Positions 34,865 through 44,384 of a stretch of 64,000 bases of DNA are shown one piece after another. Under the pieces are notes generated by a model, which had not been told where the DNA came from, ran no database searches, and saw only the letters and a program-made list of their open reading frames with translations. The stretch lies in NCBI GenBank assembly GCA_017470735.1, contig JAFUYB010000050.1:1-64000 (forward strand). The letters are read 5' to 3'. A program made the position numbers and the translations under genes. The stretch is from Lachnospiraceae bacterium (lineage in GTDB: Bacteria; Bacillota; Clostridia; Lachnospirales; Lachnospiraceae). How positions within the stretch are numbered: position 1 is the stretch's first letter; every line of letters begins with the position of its first letter.

Positions 34865-35881
34865 ATGGTTACAATCGACGCGCACGCAAAGATCAATATA
34901 GGACTGGATGTAATTGGCTGCCGGGCAGATGGGTACCATGAAGTGCGGATGGTCATGCAGACGCTTGGATTGCACGACACACTGACAATGGATGTATTAT
35001 CGGATGGATCAGCAGCTAAAAGCTATGAAAATCTGTCCGGACGAGAAGATGACAGCAAGGCGGCAGACGCGTCTGCTGTGCCGGAAGACAAGATACATTT
35101 GTCAATCGCGTCGGATGATCCGGCAATTGATGTATCGCTTTTGCCGACAGATGGGCGCAATTTGTGCGTGAAAGCGGCAAAGGCTTTGATGGAGGATGCC
35201 GGGATCAATAAAGAAATAAAGATTCACCTGGTAAAGCGAATCCCGTTTGAAGCCGGTCTTGCCGGGGGCAGCACAGATGCGGCGGCAGTATTGAAGGGAT
35301 TGAATAAATTATTAGATTTGCATTATACAAATGAAGGGCTTGCCGGAATAGGTGTAAAGCTTGGAGCGGATATACCGTACTGCATTTATGGCGGGACGAT
35401 GTTGGCAGAAGGGATAGGAGAAAAGTTGACGCCGGTCGAGCCGGAGCTGGCCACAATGCCGGTGCTTTTAGTGAAGCCCGACTTTGGCGTTTCCACAGGC
35501 GGGATTTATCAGAGGCTGGATGCGGTAAAGAATCCGCCGCATCCGAATATCGACCGGCTCCTGCAGGCAATCCGGGCGAGAGAACCACAGCAGATTGCAA
35601 CATATATGGGCAATATATTGGAGGAAGTGACAATAGCTGAGAATCCGAAGTTAAAGAAAATTAAAACACAATTAAGAAAATGCGGAGCGTTAGGAGCGCT
35701 AATGACCGGAAGCGGACCTACAATATTTGGACTGTTCGAAAACGGGGAAGCAGCAGAGAGGGCGAAGACAATAATAGAAGAAAAACATAATGGATATTTT
35801 ATAAAAATAACAAAAACACAAATCACAAATGATGATATAATAATTGTGGGATATTCTGGCGATAAGGAACGAAAAACATAA
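34865..35881 (+). CDS. ispE: 4-diphosphocytidyl-2-C-methyl-D-erythritol kinase
   Basis: Phosphorylates CDP-methylerythritol in the MEP route to isoprenoids. The 338-residue GHMP kinase has the family start DAHAKINIGLDVIGCRADGYHEV, the ATP-binding loop PFEAGLAGGSTDAAAV, and a C-terminal GALMTGSGPTIFGLF. Between about residues 45 and 70 it has an extra, polar, Ser/Asp-rich stretch not usual for IspE, which is normally about 285-300 residues. ATG at 34865 is placed by AGGAAAG. ispE-gntR is a common clostridial gene pair. Confidence 0.92.
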   Translation: MVTIDAHAKINIGLDVIGCRADGYHEVRMVMQTLGLHDTLTMDVLSDGSAAKSYENLSGREDDSKAADASAVPEDKIHLSIASDDPAIDVSLLPTDGRNLCVKAAKALMEDAGINKEIKIHLVKRIPFEAGLAGGSTDAAAVLKGLNKLLDLHYTNEGLAGIGVKLGADIPYCIYGGTMLAEGIGEKLTPVEPELATMPVLLVKPDFGVSTGGIYQRLDAVKNPPHPNIDRLLQAIRAREPQQIATYMGNILEEVTIAENPKLKKIKTQLRKCGALGALMTGSGPTIFGLFENGEAAERAKTIIEEKHNGYFIKITKTQITNDDIIIVGYSGDKERKT

Positions 35882-35989
35882 AGATTGAACAACAGCAATT
35901 TTATTTTACAAATCAAAATATAACAAACGGCAATTGCGAAAACAGGAAGTAAAATGGGGAAATATAAGATGAATATCGGGAGAAAGAAA

Positions 35990-36676
35990 ATGACGGATGA
36001 TCTAAGGCTCAATATGGATGCGTATCTGCCATTGCGGGAAGTAGTATTTCACACGCTCCGTGATGCGATTTTAAAAGGAGAACTGGAGCCCGGGGAGCGG
36101 CTGATGGAGCTGCATCTTGCCAATCAGCTTGGCGTAAGCCGGACGCCGATCCGCGAGGCGATCCGGATGCTGGAGCAGGAAGGCTTGGCGATTACTGTGC
36201 CCAGGCGCGGGGCGCAGGTAGCCCGCATGACGGAAAAGGATCTCGAAGATGTCTTGGAGATCCGGGATGCGCTCGATGAATTAGCGGTATCAGCCGCGTC
36301 GAGACGGATCACAGAGAAAGATTTTAAGGAATTGGAAGAGGCAATGCGGCAATTTGAAAACGCTGTGGCACAGGGAGAGGTGCGTCAGATCGTGGAAGCA
36401 GACGAGGCATTTCACAATGTGATCTACCGGGCGGCAGGCAATCCCAAGCTTTCGACGATCGTGCAGAATTTAAAGGAGCAGATGTATCGCTATAGATATG
36501 AGTATGTCAAAGACAATGCGGATTATGAAATGCTGATTAAAGAACACAAGAGCATCCTTGAAGGTCTCCGCCGGAAGGATACCGAATATGTGAAAGGGGT
36601 CATGCACGAACACTTAGAGCATCAGGTGGAGGGTGTGCGGACAGTGATCCGCCGTCAAAAGAGTATGGTGGATTGA
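35990..36676 (+). CDS. GntR-family transcriptional regulator, FadR subfamily
   Basis: A 228-residue DNA-binding regulator. The N-terminal winged helix-turn-helix is REVVFHTLRDAILKGELEPGERLMELHLANQLGVSRTPIREAIRMLEQEGLAITVPRRG (GntR signature), followed by an all-helical FCD ligand-binding domain (about 85-215) with the metal-binding Asp and His pattern (EADEAFHNVIYRAAGNPKL, MHEHLEHQ). Start chosen at 35990 for GGGAG seven bases upstream; earlier in-frame ATGs exist. The effector is unknown. A matching palindrome at the ispE promoter suggests autoregulation. Confidence 0.88.
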   Translation: MTDDLRLNMDAYLPLREVVFHTLRDAILKGELEPGERLMELHLANQLGVSRTPIREAIRMLEQEGLAITVPRRGAQVARMTEKDLEDVLEIRDALDELAVSAASRRITEKDFKELEEAMRQFENAVAQGEVRQIVEADEAFHNVIYRAAGNPKLSTIVQNLKEQMYRYRYEYVKDNADYEMLIKEHKSILEGLRRKDTEYVKGVMHEHLEHQVEGVRTVIRRQKSMVD

Positions 36677-36679
36677 TTG

Positions 36680-37090
36680 ATGCGGAAGGTAAAGATCGTA
36701 CGCAGGATTTATCGGCGGCTGGATGGCGCTGCCGAGCAGGAGAAAACCGTGTTAGGCGGCGTCCGACATGACAGAGGGAATAAAATTTATTTACAATTTA
36801 AGGAAATAATCTCAGAAGACATGGAGCCCGTGCCGACATTGCTGACCGTTGTCGGGGATGAGGTGGTACTGCACCGGAAGGGAGATGTGGGCGGCGATAT
36901 GCGGTTTGTGGCGGGAGAAAGCCACAGCCTGATGTACCGGACGCCGATGGGCGCGCTGCCGATGGAGATACAGACATCGAAGGTGGATGTGTTTGTATCG
37001 CGGGGCATATTGAAAATTGAATTAAAATATAATTTATTATCCGCCGGAGACCTGTTGTCTGAGATTGATATGAGTATTCGGGCGGAGTAA
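36680..37090 (+). CDS. DUF1934 (YwiB-like) protein
   Basis: A 136-residue small beta-barrel protein of unknown function. It shows the DUF1934 pattern: polar N-terminal strands, EDMEPVPTLLTVVGDEVVLHRKGDVGGDMRFVAGESHSLMYRTPMGALPMEIQTSKVDV, and a final LKIELKYNLLSAGDLLSEIDMSI. The ATG lies four bases after the gntR stop, and the upstream gene supplies any coupling since no separate ribosome-binding site is visible. It converges with the next gene at a gap of only two bases. Confidence 0.8.
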   Translation: MRKVKIVRRIYRRLDGAAEQEKTVLGGVRHDRGNKIYLQFKEIISEDMEPVPTLLTVVGDEVVLHRKGDVGGDMRFVAGESHSLMYRTPMGALPMEIQTSKVDVFVSRGILKIELKYNLLSAGDLLSEIDMSIRAE

Positions 37091-37092
37091 GG

Positions 37093-37557
37093 CTACTTAC
37101 TCCCCGTCATCTTATTCAACCGCTCCGTCAGCCTTGCCCGCCAGCCTTTTTTGACCGGCTCGGCATTGAGCCTGCCGTGGAGTCCCCGCACGCCGGTCAG
37201 GTAAAGACCGCTGACAGTTGCCTTGACTTCACGCTTTGTCGGGATTTCGTCGAAGACTTCTTCAGCGCAGATTAAGTTCATGATCTGCGGACCGGCTTTT
37301 ACTTTGACGATCGGAACCTTGGCGCGCTTGGTGTACCAGGGAGCAGCATCCAGGACGGCATTCGGAAGACCGGCATCCCGAAGGCGCATCCGCTTTTTGT
37401 CAATGATCAACAGGGAAACCTGCTGGGATGTGGCAGCGACCTGTTTCTGCTGTTCGGCGCGCTGCTTCTCCATGCGCTTGCCGAGAAAATACAGACCGAC
37501 AGTCAATCCGGCGAGGATGACGAGCATCACGATAAGAACGATCAAATGTGTAGGCAT
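37093..37557 (-). CDS. Unknown membrane-anchored protein
   Basis: I do not recognise a named family. The 154-residue protein has one N-terminal membrane helix (PTHLIVLIVMLVILAGLTVGLYFLG, residues 2-26), a short coiled-coil-like charged region (KRMEKQRAEQQKQVAATSQQ), then a soluble domain with QVSLLIIDKKRMRLRDAGLPNAVLDAAPWYTKRAKVPIVKVKAGPQIMNLICAEEVFDEIP and a basic C-terminus. The soluble part is probably cytosolic. AAAGGAATTGAAGAT precedes ATG. It is divergent from the SCIFF cassette, so the two may share the 190-base upstream region. Confidence 0.7.
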   Translation of the reverse strand: MPTHLIVLIVMLVILAGLTVGLYFLGKRMEKQRAEQQKQVAATSQQVSLLIIDKKRMRLRDAGLPNAVLDAAPWYTKRAKVPIVKVKAGPQIMNLICAEEVFDEIPTKREVKATVSGLYLTGVRGLHGRLNAEPVKKGWRARLTERLNKMTGSK

Positions 37558-37695
37558 ATCTTCAATTCCTTTCGATAATTACAAGAGATTTTATGTCTGT
37601 CCGGTCATTTGGACAGCTATATAGGTTTAACAGTACCATTTTCGTGAAAAAAAAGCAACCAAATCGAAAAATCTCTTTTCCTTTTCAGACAAGTG

Positions 37696-37704
37696 TGATA
37701 TAAT
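37696..37704 (+). promoter_or_regulatory. Extended -10 promoter of the SCIFF cassette
   Basis: TGA followed by a perfect TATAAT (37699-37704). No good -35 is present, as expected for an extended -10 promoter. Confidence 0.65.
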
Positions 37705-37745
37705 CCGTACGAAATTTGAGCAAAAAGCCAATGAAGGAGACGATT

Positions 37746-37886
37746 ATGAAGCATGTCAAGACTTTAAATACGAAGAGATTGCAGAATACGGTAAAGAAGG
37801 GCGGCTGCGGTGAGTGCCAGACTTCCTGCCAGTCTGCGTGCAAGACGAGCTGCACAGTCGGCAATCAGAGCTGTGAGCAGAAATAG
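37746..37886 (+). CDS. scfA: SCIFF peptide precursor (six cysteines in forty-five)
   Basis: A 46-residue ribosomal peptide that is modified by a radical SAM enzyme to form thioether links. It begins MKHVKTLNTKRLQNT, and its C-terminal half has six cysteines at positions 21, 24, 28, 32, 36 and 43 in the CGECQTSCQSACKTSC pattern. This is the near-invariant SCIFF family of Clostridia. AAGGAG precedes the ATG. The maturase gene follows at once, and the biological role of the mature peptide is not known. Confidence 0.95.
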   Translation: MKHVKTLNTKRLQNTVKKGGCGECQTSCQSACKTSCTVGNQSCEQK

Positions 37887-37909
37887 ATAGTTTTTGGGTG
37901 GAATTTTTG

Positions 37910-37949
37910 AATGGGGGAGACAAGATACAGTTCCTCTCCCATTCTTTTT
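37910..37949 (+). terminator. Terminator-like hairpin between scfA and scfB
   Basis: AATGGGGGAGA (37910-37920) pairs with TCTCCCATT (37935-37943) with a small bulge, followed by CTTTTTG. It would reduce transcription of the maturase relative to the peptide. Confidence 0.75.
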
Positions 37950-37957
37950 GCTGTATT

Positions 37958-39343
37958 ATGATACATCAATTTAAAAATAACGGTTACAACATCGTCATGG
38001 ACATCGAAAGCGGCGCGATTCACGAAGTGGACGATGCGATGTACGAGATGATTGCTTCCTATAAAAATAGCTCCAAAGAGGAGCTGTTTGAAAAAGTGGT
38101 AAAGACATTTCCGGATCTTTCCGGAGATGAATTGGAAGAGATTTATGACGAGATCCGCACACTTGAAGCAGAAGGCAGCCTGTTTTCCGAAGGGGCGTAT
38201 GAGGAGAAAATGATGGATTTCTCCAGGCGTCCTACGGTGGTAAAGGCATTGTGCCTGCATGTGGCGCATGACTGCAACCTTTCCTGCGGCTACTGCTTTG
38301 CGGAGGAAGGAAAGTACCACGGTGACAAGCGGGAACTGATGAGTTTAGAGACCGGAAAGGCGGCGCTGGATTTTCTGGTTGCGCATTCCGGAAACCGGCG
38401 AAATCTGGAAGTGGATTTTTTCGGAGGGGAACCGCTGCTCAACTTTGAAGTCGTTAAGGAACTGGTGGCCTACGGGCGGTCATTGGAAGAAAAAAATGAC
38501 AAGCATTTCCGCTTTACATTGACGACCAACGGTGTCCTGCTGGATGACGAAGTGATGGAATTTGCCAACCGCGAGCTGGACAATGTCGTGCTGTCGTTGG
38601 ACGGGAGAAAAGAAGTCAACGACCGGATGCGTCCGTTCCGTGGCGGCCATTCCGTAGGCAGCTATGAGAAAATCGTACCGAAATTCCAGCGGTTTGCCAA
38701 AGGCCGGAAGGGCAAATATTATGTCCGCGGGACTTATACGCATTACAATCTCGATTTTTCAAAGGATGTGCTGCATCTGTCGGATTTGGGATTTGACCAG
38801 ATTTCAGTGGAGCCGGTAGTGGCGCAGGAGTCTGATGATTACGCGATCCGCGAGGAGGATCTGCCGCAGCTGTTTGATGAATATGACGCGTTGGCGGCAG
38901 AGCTGGTACGGCGGCATGGAAAGGATAATGATTTTACATTCTTTCATTTTATGATCGACCTTGAGGGCGGACCGTGTGTGTACAAACGGCTGTCCGGCTG
39001 TGGATCCGGCACGGAGTACTTGGCAGTGACGCCGGCGGGCGATCTGTATCCTTGCCATCAGTTTGTCGGAAATGAAGCGTTTCGCATGGGAGATGTGTGG
39101 CACGGCGTTGACCGGGAGGATCTGGTGACAGAGTTCAAATCCTGCAATGTCTATGCCAAAGAGAAATGCAAAGACTGTTTTGCCAGATTTTATTGCAGCG
39201 GCGGATGCGCCGCGAATTCTTACAATTTCCATGGCAGCATTACCGACACCTATGAGATCGGCTGTGAATTACAGAAAAAGCGCATAGAATGTGCGATTAT
39301 GATACAGGTGGCGTTGGCGGATGGGACTGACGCCGGAGAGTGA
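37958..39343 (+). CDS. scfB: SCIFF peptide radical SAM maturase with SPASM domain
   Basis: Forms Cys-derived thioether cross-links in the SCIFF peptide. The 461-residue enzyme has an N-terminal peptide-binding (RRE-like) region, the radical SAM motif CNLSCGYC (about residue 108), GGEPLLNFE, and a C-terminal SPASM domain with cysteines in KRLSGCGSGTEYLAVTPAGDLYPCHQF and CKDCFARFYCSGGCAAN for auxiliary iron-sulfur clusters. The start MIHQFKNNGYNIVMD matches the family. No ribosome-binding site is visible; the ATG is nine bases after the T run of a terminator-like hairpin. Confidence 0.93.
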   Translation: MIHQFKNNGYNIVMDIESGAIHEVDDAMYEMIASYKNSSKEELFEKVVKTFPDLSGDELEEIYDEIRTLEAEGSLFSEGAYEEKMMDFSRRPTVVKALCLHVAHDCNLSCGYCFAEEGKYHGDKRELMSLETGKAALDFLVAHSGNRRNLEVDFFGGEPLLNFEVVKELVAYGRSLEEKNDKHFRFTLTTNGVLLDDEVMEFANRELDNVVLSLDGRKEVNDRMRPFRGGHSVGSYEKIVPKFQRFAKGRKGKYYVRGTYTHYNLDFSKDVLHLSDLGFDQISVEPVVAQESDDYAIREEDLPQLFDEYDALAAELVRRHGKDNDFTFFHFMIDLEGGPCVYKRLSGCGSGTEYLAVTPAGDLYPCHQFVGNEAFRMGDVWHGVDREDLVTEFKSCNVYAKEKCKDCFARFYCSGGCAANSYNFHGSITDTYEIGCELQKKRIECAIMIQVALADGTDAGE

Positions 39344-39372
39344 GAAACTTTACACCAAGGAGATGGAACATT

Positions 39373-41724
39373 ATGAAGCGAATGAAGAAAAGCAGAGGAG
39401 TTGCGGTATTGGTCATCCTCGCTCTGATACTCGGGGCATTGGGTGCTTACGCAGGAATTATTCTCTCATCGACAGGAGCAGGCAAGAACCGCAATATCAA
39501 GCTCGGCCTGGATCTGGCCGGAGGTGTCAGCATTACCTATGAAGCGGTGGGTGATACGCCGACTTCCGAGGAGATGAATGATACGATCTACAAGCTCCAG
39601 CAGCGTATTGAAAATGATCTTGGATCGGAAAGTACGACGACTGAGGCAAATGTATATCAGGTCGGCGACGACCGTATTACGGTAGAGATTCCGGGCGTGA
39701 CGGACGCGAACGCGATCCTGGAAGAATTGGGTACGCCGGGCGCGCTGTATTTCATTAAGCAGAAAAACGCGGAAGGAAATGAAAATTATTCCTATGACAC
39801 GGCAAGCGGTACATTTATTCTCAATTATGATCTGTCCGAATTAGAAGAAAACGGTTCGATCGTATTGACCGGTTCTGAGGTGGAGAGCGCGGAAGCGACC
39901 TATGAGACGGATCAGACGACGAAAAATCAGAAGCCTGTTGTTCAGATCAATCTGAATGAGACAGGTACACAGGCATTTGCTGATGCGACGACATCGGCTT
40001 ACCAAAATGGCGAATCGATCGGTATTTACTATGACGGACGGTTTGTATCTGTGCCGAATGTCAATTCGGCGATCACCGATGGCAACTGTGTCATCGAGGG
40101 TATGGACGATTATGAAGAGGCGGAAAGCCTTGCGTCCTACATCCGTATCGGTGGCCTGGATGTCGAGCTCGCTGAGCTGCAGTCTGAGGTAGTCGGCGCG
40201 CAGTTGGGCAGCGATGCTTTAAAGACCAGCCTGATGGCAGGCGCGATCGGCCTGGGGATCGTCATCGTGTTCCTGATCGCGATGTACCTGCTTCCGGGAT
40301 TCGCGGCGGCTTTGGCGTTGCTGCTTTATACGGAGCTGATCATTTCCATACTGTATCTGTTTGACATCACACTGACCCTGCCGGGTATCGCGGGTATCAT
40401 CCTCTCGATCGGTATGGCGGTTGACGCGAATGTGATTATTTTCGCCCGTATCCGCGAGGAGATCGCGGCAGGCAAAAATGTGTATTCTGCGGTGGACGAA
40501 GGTTTCCGCAAGGCAATGAGCGCAATCGTCGATGGTAATATTACGACGCTGATCGCCGCGGCAGTGCTGGGCGTGCTTGGTTCCGGTACGGTACGCGGAT
40601 TCGCGACGACATTGGCGCTCGGCGTTGTTCTGTCAATGTTTACGGCATTAGTCGTGACACGGACGATCATGCGCAGCTTTTTGGCGCTGGGTCTGAAGGA
40701 TGAAAAATTGTACGGACGCGCGAAGGAGCGCAAGACGATCCACTTCATTTCCAAGAAGACGATCTTCTTTGCGATTTCGATCATCGCGATCGGCGCGGGC
40801 ATTATCGCTATGGGCATGAGCGCGGCAAGCAGCGGCAAGGCGCTCAACTACAGCCTCGAGTTCCTGGGCGGTACCTCAACGACCGTTACGCTGGACAAGG
40901 ATTATACGATTGCGGAATTGGATGAAAAGGTTACGCCGATCGTTTCGGAGATCACTGGAGACAACGACATCCAGATGCAGAAGGTCAGCGGAACGAATCA
41001 GGTCGTGATCAAGACGCGGACACTGGAGCTGGAAGAGCGTGAAGAAATGAATGCGGCAATGGAAGAGAATTTCGGTGCCAAGGAAGAAGAGATTTCTTCG
41101 GAGAACATCAGCTCCACGATCAGTGGGGAAATGCGCCGGCAGTCGATTGTCGCGGTGCTGGTAGCGGCGTTCTTCATGCTGCTGTACATCTGGTTCCGGT
41201 TCAAGGATATCCGTTTTGCGACAAGCGCGATCGTGGCACTGCTGCACGATGTAATGGTAGTACTGGCGCTGTATGCGTGCCTGCGGCTGTCGGTCGGCTC
41301 GGCGTTCATCGCGTGTATGCTGACCGTTATCGGATATTCCGTCAACGATACGATCGTCATTTTCGACCGTATCCGTGAGAATATGGTTCGCCTGCGCAAC
41401 AAGAATGACCGCGATGAACTGGAAAAGCTGGCAGACACATCGATCACGCAGACGCTGTCGCGAAGTATCTCGACTTCGTTTACAACAGCGGTAACCATTT
41501 TGATGCTGTTGATTTTAGGCGTTTCAACGATTAAAGAATTCGCGCTGCCGCTTTTGGCAGGCGTGATCACAGGTACCTATTCGTCAATCTGCATTGCGAC
41601 GGAGCTGTGGTTTATCATGAGGATTTATCTGAAATCCAAGAATGAGCCGCAGGGCGGACGCCGCAACAGACATCAGCCGAAGAAGCAGAAGGCGACAAAG
41701 GAGAACAACGGGGTACTTGTGTAA
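39373..41724 (+). CDS. secDF: Protein translocase SecDF fusion
   Basis: SecDF uses the proton gradient to help the Sec channel release exported proteins. The 783-residue protein joins SecD (first about 450 residues, with an N-terminal helix, an external P1-type domain and GMAVDANVIIFARIREE) and SecF (from about 460, with a second set of six helices and GYSVNDTIVIFDRIREN). Twelve membrane helices are expected. AAGGAG precedes ATG at 39373. The SCIFF genes commonly sit just upstream of secD or secDF in Clostridia, as here. Confidence 0.95.
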   Translation: MKRMKKSRGVAVLVILALILGALGAYAGIILSSTGAGKNRNIKLGLDLAGGVSITYEAVGDTPTSEEMNDTIYKLQQRIENDLGSESTTTEANVYQVGDDRITVEIPGVTDANAILEELGTPGALYFIKQKNAEGNENYSYDTASGTFILNYDLSELEENGSIVLTGSEVESAEATYETDQTTKNQKPVVQINLNETGTQAFADATTSAYQNGESIGIYYDGRFVSVPNVNSAITDGNCVIEGMDDYEEAESLASYIRIGGLDVELAELQSEVVGAQLGSDALKTSLMAGAIGLGIVIVFLIAMYLLPGFAAALALLLYTELIISILYLFDITLTLPGIAGIILSIGMAVDANVIIFARIREEIAAGKNVYSAVDEGFRKAMSAIVDGNITTLIAAAVLGVLGSGTVRGFATTLALGVVLSMFTALVVTRTIMRSFLALGLKDEKLYGRAKERKTIHFISKKTIFFAISIIAIGAGIIAMGMSAASSGKALNYSLEFLGGTSTTVTLDKDYTIAELDEKVTPIVSEITGDNDIQMQKVSGTNQVVIKTRTLELEEREEMNAAMEENFGAKEEEISSENISSTISGEMRRQSIVAVLVAAFFMLLYIWFRFKDIRFATSAIVALLHDVMVVLALYACLRLSVGSAFIACMLTVIGYSVNDTIVIFDRIRENMVRLRNKNDRDELEKLADTSITQTLSRSISTSFTTAVTILMLLILGVSTIKEFALPLLAGVITGTYSSICIATELWFIMRIYLKSKNEPQGGRRNRHQPKKQKATKENNGVLV

Positions 41725-41727
41725 TAG

Positions 41728-41776
41728 ACAAATACGGCGGACGTAAGACCGGAGGGCTATACGGTCGGTGATTTGT
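41728..41776 (+). other. Small hairpin before glyA
   Basis: ACAAAT (41728-41733) pairs with ATTTGT (41771-41776), and inside GACCG (41747-41751) pairs with CGGTC (41762-41766). It lacks a T run. It does not match the tetrahydrofolate riboswitch as I know it. Confidence 0.4.
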
Positions 41777-41805
41777 GCAGGTGAAAGAGAAAAAGGAGAA
41801 AACGA

Positions 41806-43053
41806 ATGTATAAAATTGATGACATTATCCAGGTAGATTCTGACATCGCTGACGCGATCCGTGCGGAATACGACCGGCAGGCAAGCCACATCGAGCTGAT
41901 CGCATCGGAGAACTGGGTATCTCCGGCGGTGATGGCGGCGATGGGGTCGGTTCTTACCAACAAATACGCAGAGGGCTATCCGGGCAAGCGGTATTATGGC
42001 GGCTGCGAGGTAGTCGATGAAGTGGAGGATATGGCGCGGGACCGCGCGAAAGAGCTGTTCGGCTGTGAATATGTCAATGTCCAGCCGCATTCCGGCGCGC
42101 AGGCCAATATGGCTGTCCAGTTCGCGATCTGTGAGCCGGGAGACACGGTGATGGGCATGAGCCTCGATCACGGCGGACATCTGTCGCACGGAAGCCCGGT
42201 CAATTTCTCGGGCAAGTTCTTCAACATTGTGCCTTACGGGGTCAATGATGAGGGCTGGATCGATTATGACAATGTGAGAAAAATTGCGTTAGAGTGCAAG
42301 CCCAAGATGATCATCTGCGGCGCGAGCGCTTACGCCCGTGAGATTGATTTCGCAAAATTCCGCGAGATCGCCGATGAAGTGGGTGCCGTATTGATGGCGG
42401 ACATCGCGCACATCGCCGGACTGGTCGCGACAGGGCTGCATCCTTCGCCGATTCCGTACGCGCATGTGACGACCACGACGACACACAAGACGCTCCGCGG
42501 ACCGCGTGGCGGCATGATCATGTCATCGAACGAAGTCAACGACAAATACAATTTCAACAAAGCTATGTTCCCCGGCATCCAGGGCGGTCCGCTGATGCAT
42601 GTGATCGCGGCAAAGGCGGTCTGCTTTAAAGAAGCATTGGAGCCTTCGTTTAAAGAGTATATGACGCAGGTGAAGGACAATGCTCAGACCCTGGCAAAGG
42701 GCTTGATGGACCGTGGCGTAAACATCGTTTCCGGCGGGACAGACAACCATCTGATGCTGGTGGATTTGGTGTCGTTTGGCAAGACAGGAAAAGAGATCGA
42801 GACGCAGCTTGACCAGGCGCATATCACGGCCAACAAGAATACCGTGCCAAACGATCCGAAGAGCCCGTTTGTGACAAGCGGCATCCGGCTCGGCACGCCT
42901 GCAGCGACAAGCCGCGGACTGGTCGAAGAAGATTTTGATAAGGTTGCCGAAGCAATCGCGACCGTCATCAAAGAAGGCGAAGACGGCGTTGCGAAAGCAA
43001 GAGCGATCGTAGATGAGTTGACTGAGAAATATCCACTATCCGGCAGGTTTTAG
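41806..43053 (+). CDS. glyA: Serine hydroxymethyltransferase
   Basis: Interconverts serine and glycine with tetrahydrofolate, using pyridoxal phosphate. The 415 residues hold [42 protein letters not shown], the His-rich [11 protein letters not shown], and the PLP lysine in [25 protein letters not shown] precedes ATG. It lies between secDF and serS, giving serine metabolism next to seryl-tRNA synthetase. Confidence 0.97.
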   Translation: MYKIDDIIQVDSDIADAIRAEYDRQASHIELIASENWVSPAVMAAMGSVLTNKYAEGYPGKRYYGGCEVVDEVEDMARDRAKELFGCEYVNVQPHSGAQANMAVQFAICEPGDTVMGMSLDHGGHLSHGSPVNFSGKFFNIVPYGVNDEGWIDYDNVRKIALECKPKMIICGASAYAREIDFAKFREIADEVGAVLMADIAHIAGLVATGLHPSPIPYAHVTTTTTHKTLRGPRGGMIMSSNEVNDKYNFNKAMFPGIQGGPLMHVIAAKAVCFKEALEPSFKEYMTQVKDNAQTLAKGLMDRGVNIVSGGTDNHLMLVDLVSFGKTGKEIETQLDQAHITANKNTVPNDPKSPFVTSGIRLGTPAATSRGLVEEDFDKVAEAIATVIKEGEDGVAKARAIVDELTEKYPLSGRF

Positions 43054-43091
43054 TTAAGGAAAATAAGATAGCCGAGAGAGGATTACTATAA

Positions 43092-44381
43092 ATGCTAGAC
43101 ATAAAATTTGTTCGCGAGAACCCGGAAACAGTAAAAGAAAACATCCGCAAAAAATTCCAGGATCACAAGCTTCCTTTTGTAGACGAAGTCATCGAGCTTG
43201 ACCAGAAGATCCGCGCGGCAAAAAGCGAGGGAGACGAGCTTCGCGCGTCACGCAACACGCTTTCCAAGCAGATCGGCGGTCTGATGAAAGAAGGCAAAAA
43301 AGACGAAGCAGAAGCAGTCAAGGCGCAGGTCAAGGCAAACGCCGACCGTCTGGCAGAGCTGGAAAAAGAAGAGAGCGAGTGTGCAGCGGAGCTGGAAAAA
43401 CGGATGCTGGTGATTCCGAATATCATCGATCCGTCAGTGCCGATCGGCGAAGACGATTCCAAGAATGTCGAGATTGAGAAGTTTGGCGAGCCGGTCGTTC
43501 CGGATTTTGAGATTCCGTATCATACGGATATCATGGCAAGCTTCAATGGCATTGATCTTGATGCGGCGGGAAAGGTTGCCGGAAACGGATTTTACTATCT
43601 GATGGGCGATATCGCCAGATTGCATTCGGCGGTGATCTCTTACGCGAGGGATTTCATGATCGGCCGGGGCTTCACCTACTGCGTGCCGCCGTTTATGATC
43701 CGTTCAAATGTCGTGACCGGCGTGATGAGCTTTGAGGAAATGGACGCGATGATGTACAAGATCGAGGGGGAAGACCTCTATCTGATCGGGACATCGGAGC
43801 ATTCGATGATCGGCAAATTTATCGACACGATCCATGAGGAAGAAAGCCTTCCCTATACATACACAAGTTATTCGCCCTGCTTCCGCAAGGAAAAAGGCGC
43901 TCACGGTATCGAAGAACGCGGAGTGTACCGTATTCATCAGTTTGAAAAGCAGGAGATGATTGTCGTCTGCAAGCCGGACGAGGCGATGGAGTGGTATGAC
44001 AAGCTGTGGCAGAATACAGTGGATCTGTTTCGCAGTCTGGATATTCCGGTTCGTACACTGGAATGCTGTTCCGGGGATCTGGCGGATCTTAAAGTTAAGT
44101 CCTGCGATGTTGAGGCGTGGTCGCCGCGGCAGCAGAAGTATTTTGAGGTCGGAAGCTGCTCGAACCTCGGTGATGCGCAGGCGCGCCGCCTGAAAATCCG
44201 TGTACGCGGTAAAGACGGTGAGAAATATTTCGCCAACACGCTGAACAACACGGTTGTCGCTCCGCCGCGGATGCTGATCGCGTTTTTGGAGAACAACCTC
44301 AATGAGGACGGTTCGGTGGATATTCCGGAGGCGCTGCGTCCCTATATGGGCGGAACGGAAAAGCTGGTGCCCGCGGAGTAA
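43092..44381 (+). CDS. serS: Seryl-tRNA synthetase
   Basis: Charges tRNA-Ser. The 429-residue class II enzyme has an N-terminal antiparallel coiled-coil arm (about residues 30-100, rich in Lys/Glu), motif 2 (SYSPCFRKEKGAHGIEERGVYRIHQFEKQEM) and motif 3 (NTLNNTVVAPPRMLIAFLENN). GAGAGGATTACTATAA precedes ATG. There is no room for a T-box leader in the 38-base gap after glyA. Confidence 0.97.
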   Translation: MLDIKFVRENPETVKENIRKKFQDHKLPFVDEVIELDQKIRAAKSEGDELRASRNTLSKQIGGLMKEGKKDEAEAVKAQVKANADRLAELEKEESECAAELEKRMLVIPNIIDPSVPIGEDDSKNVEIEKFGEPVVPDFEIPYHTDIMASFNGIDLDAAGKVAGNGFYYLMGDIARLHSAVISYARDFMIGRGFTYCVPPFMIRSNVVTGVMSFEEMDAMMYKIEGEDLYLIGTSEHSMIGKFIDTIHEEESLPYTYTSYSPCFRKEKGAHGIEERGVYRIHQFEKQEMIVVCKPDEAMEWYDKLWQNTVDLFRSLDIPVRTLECCSGDLADLKVKSCDVEAWSPRQQKYFEVGSCSNLGDAQARRLKIRVRGKDGEKYFANTLNNTVVAPPRMLIAFLENNLNEDGSVDIPEALRPYMGGTEKLVPAE

Positions 44382-44384
44382 AAA

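Noticed and set aside
34657..34941. Possible 94-codon gene before ispE
   Set aside because: Its proposed start coincides with a -35 box, it overlaps the ispE start in another frame, and it runs through a repeated non-coding element.
41725..41805. Tetrahydrofolate riboswitch before glyA
   Set aside because: The gap holds one small hairpin, and none of the conserved THF riboswitch segments that I know could be matched.
43054..43091. T-box leader before serS
   Set aside because: The gap of 38 bases is far too short.
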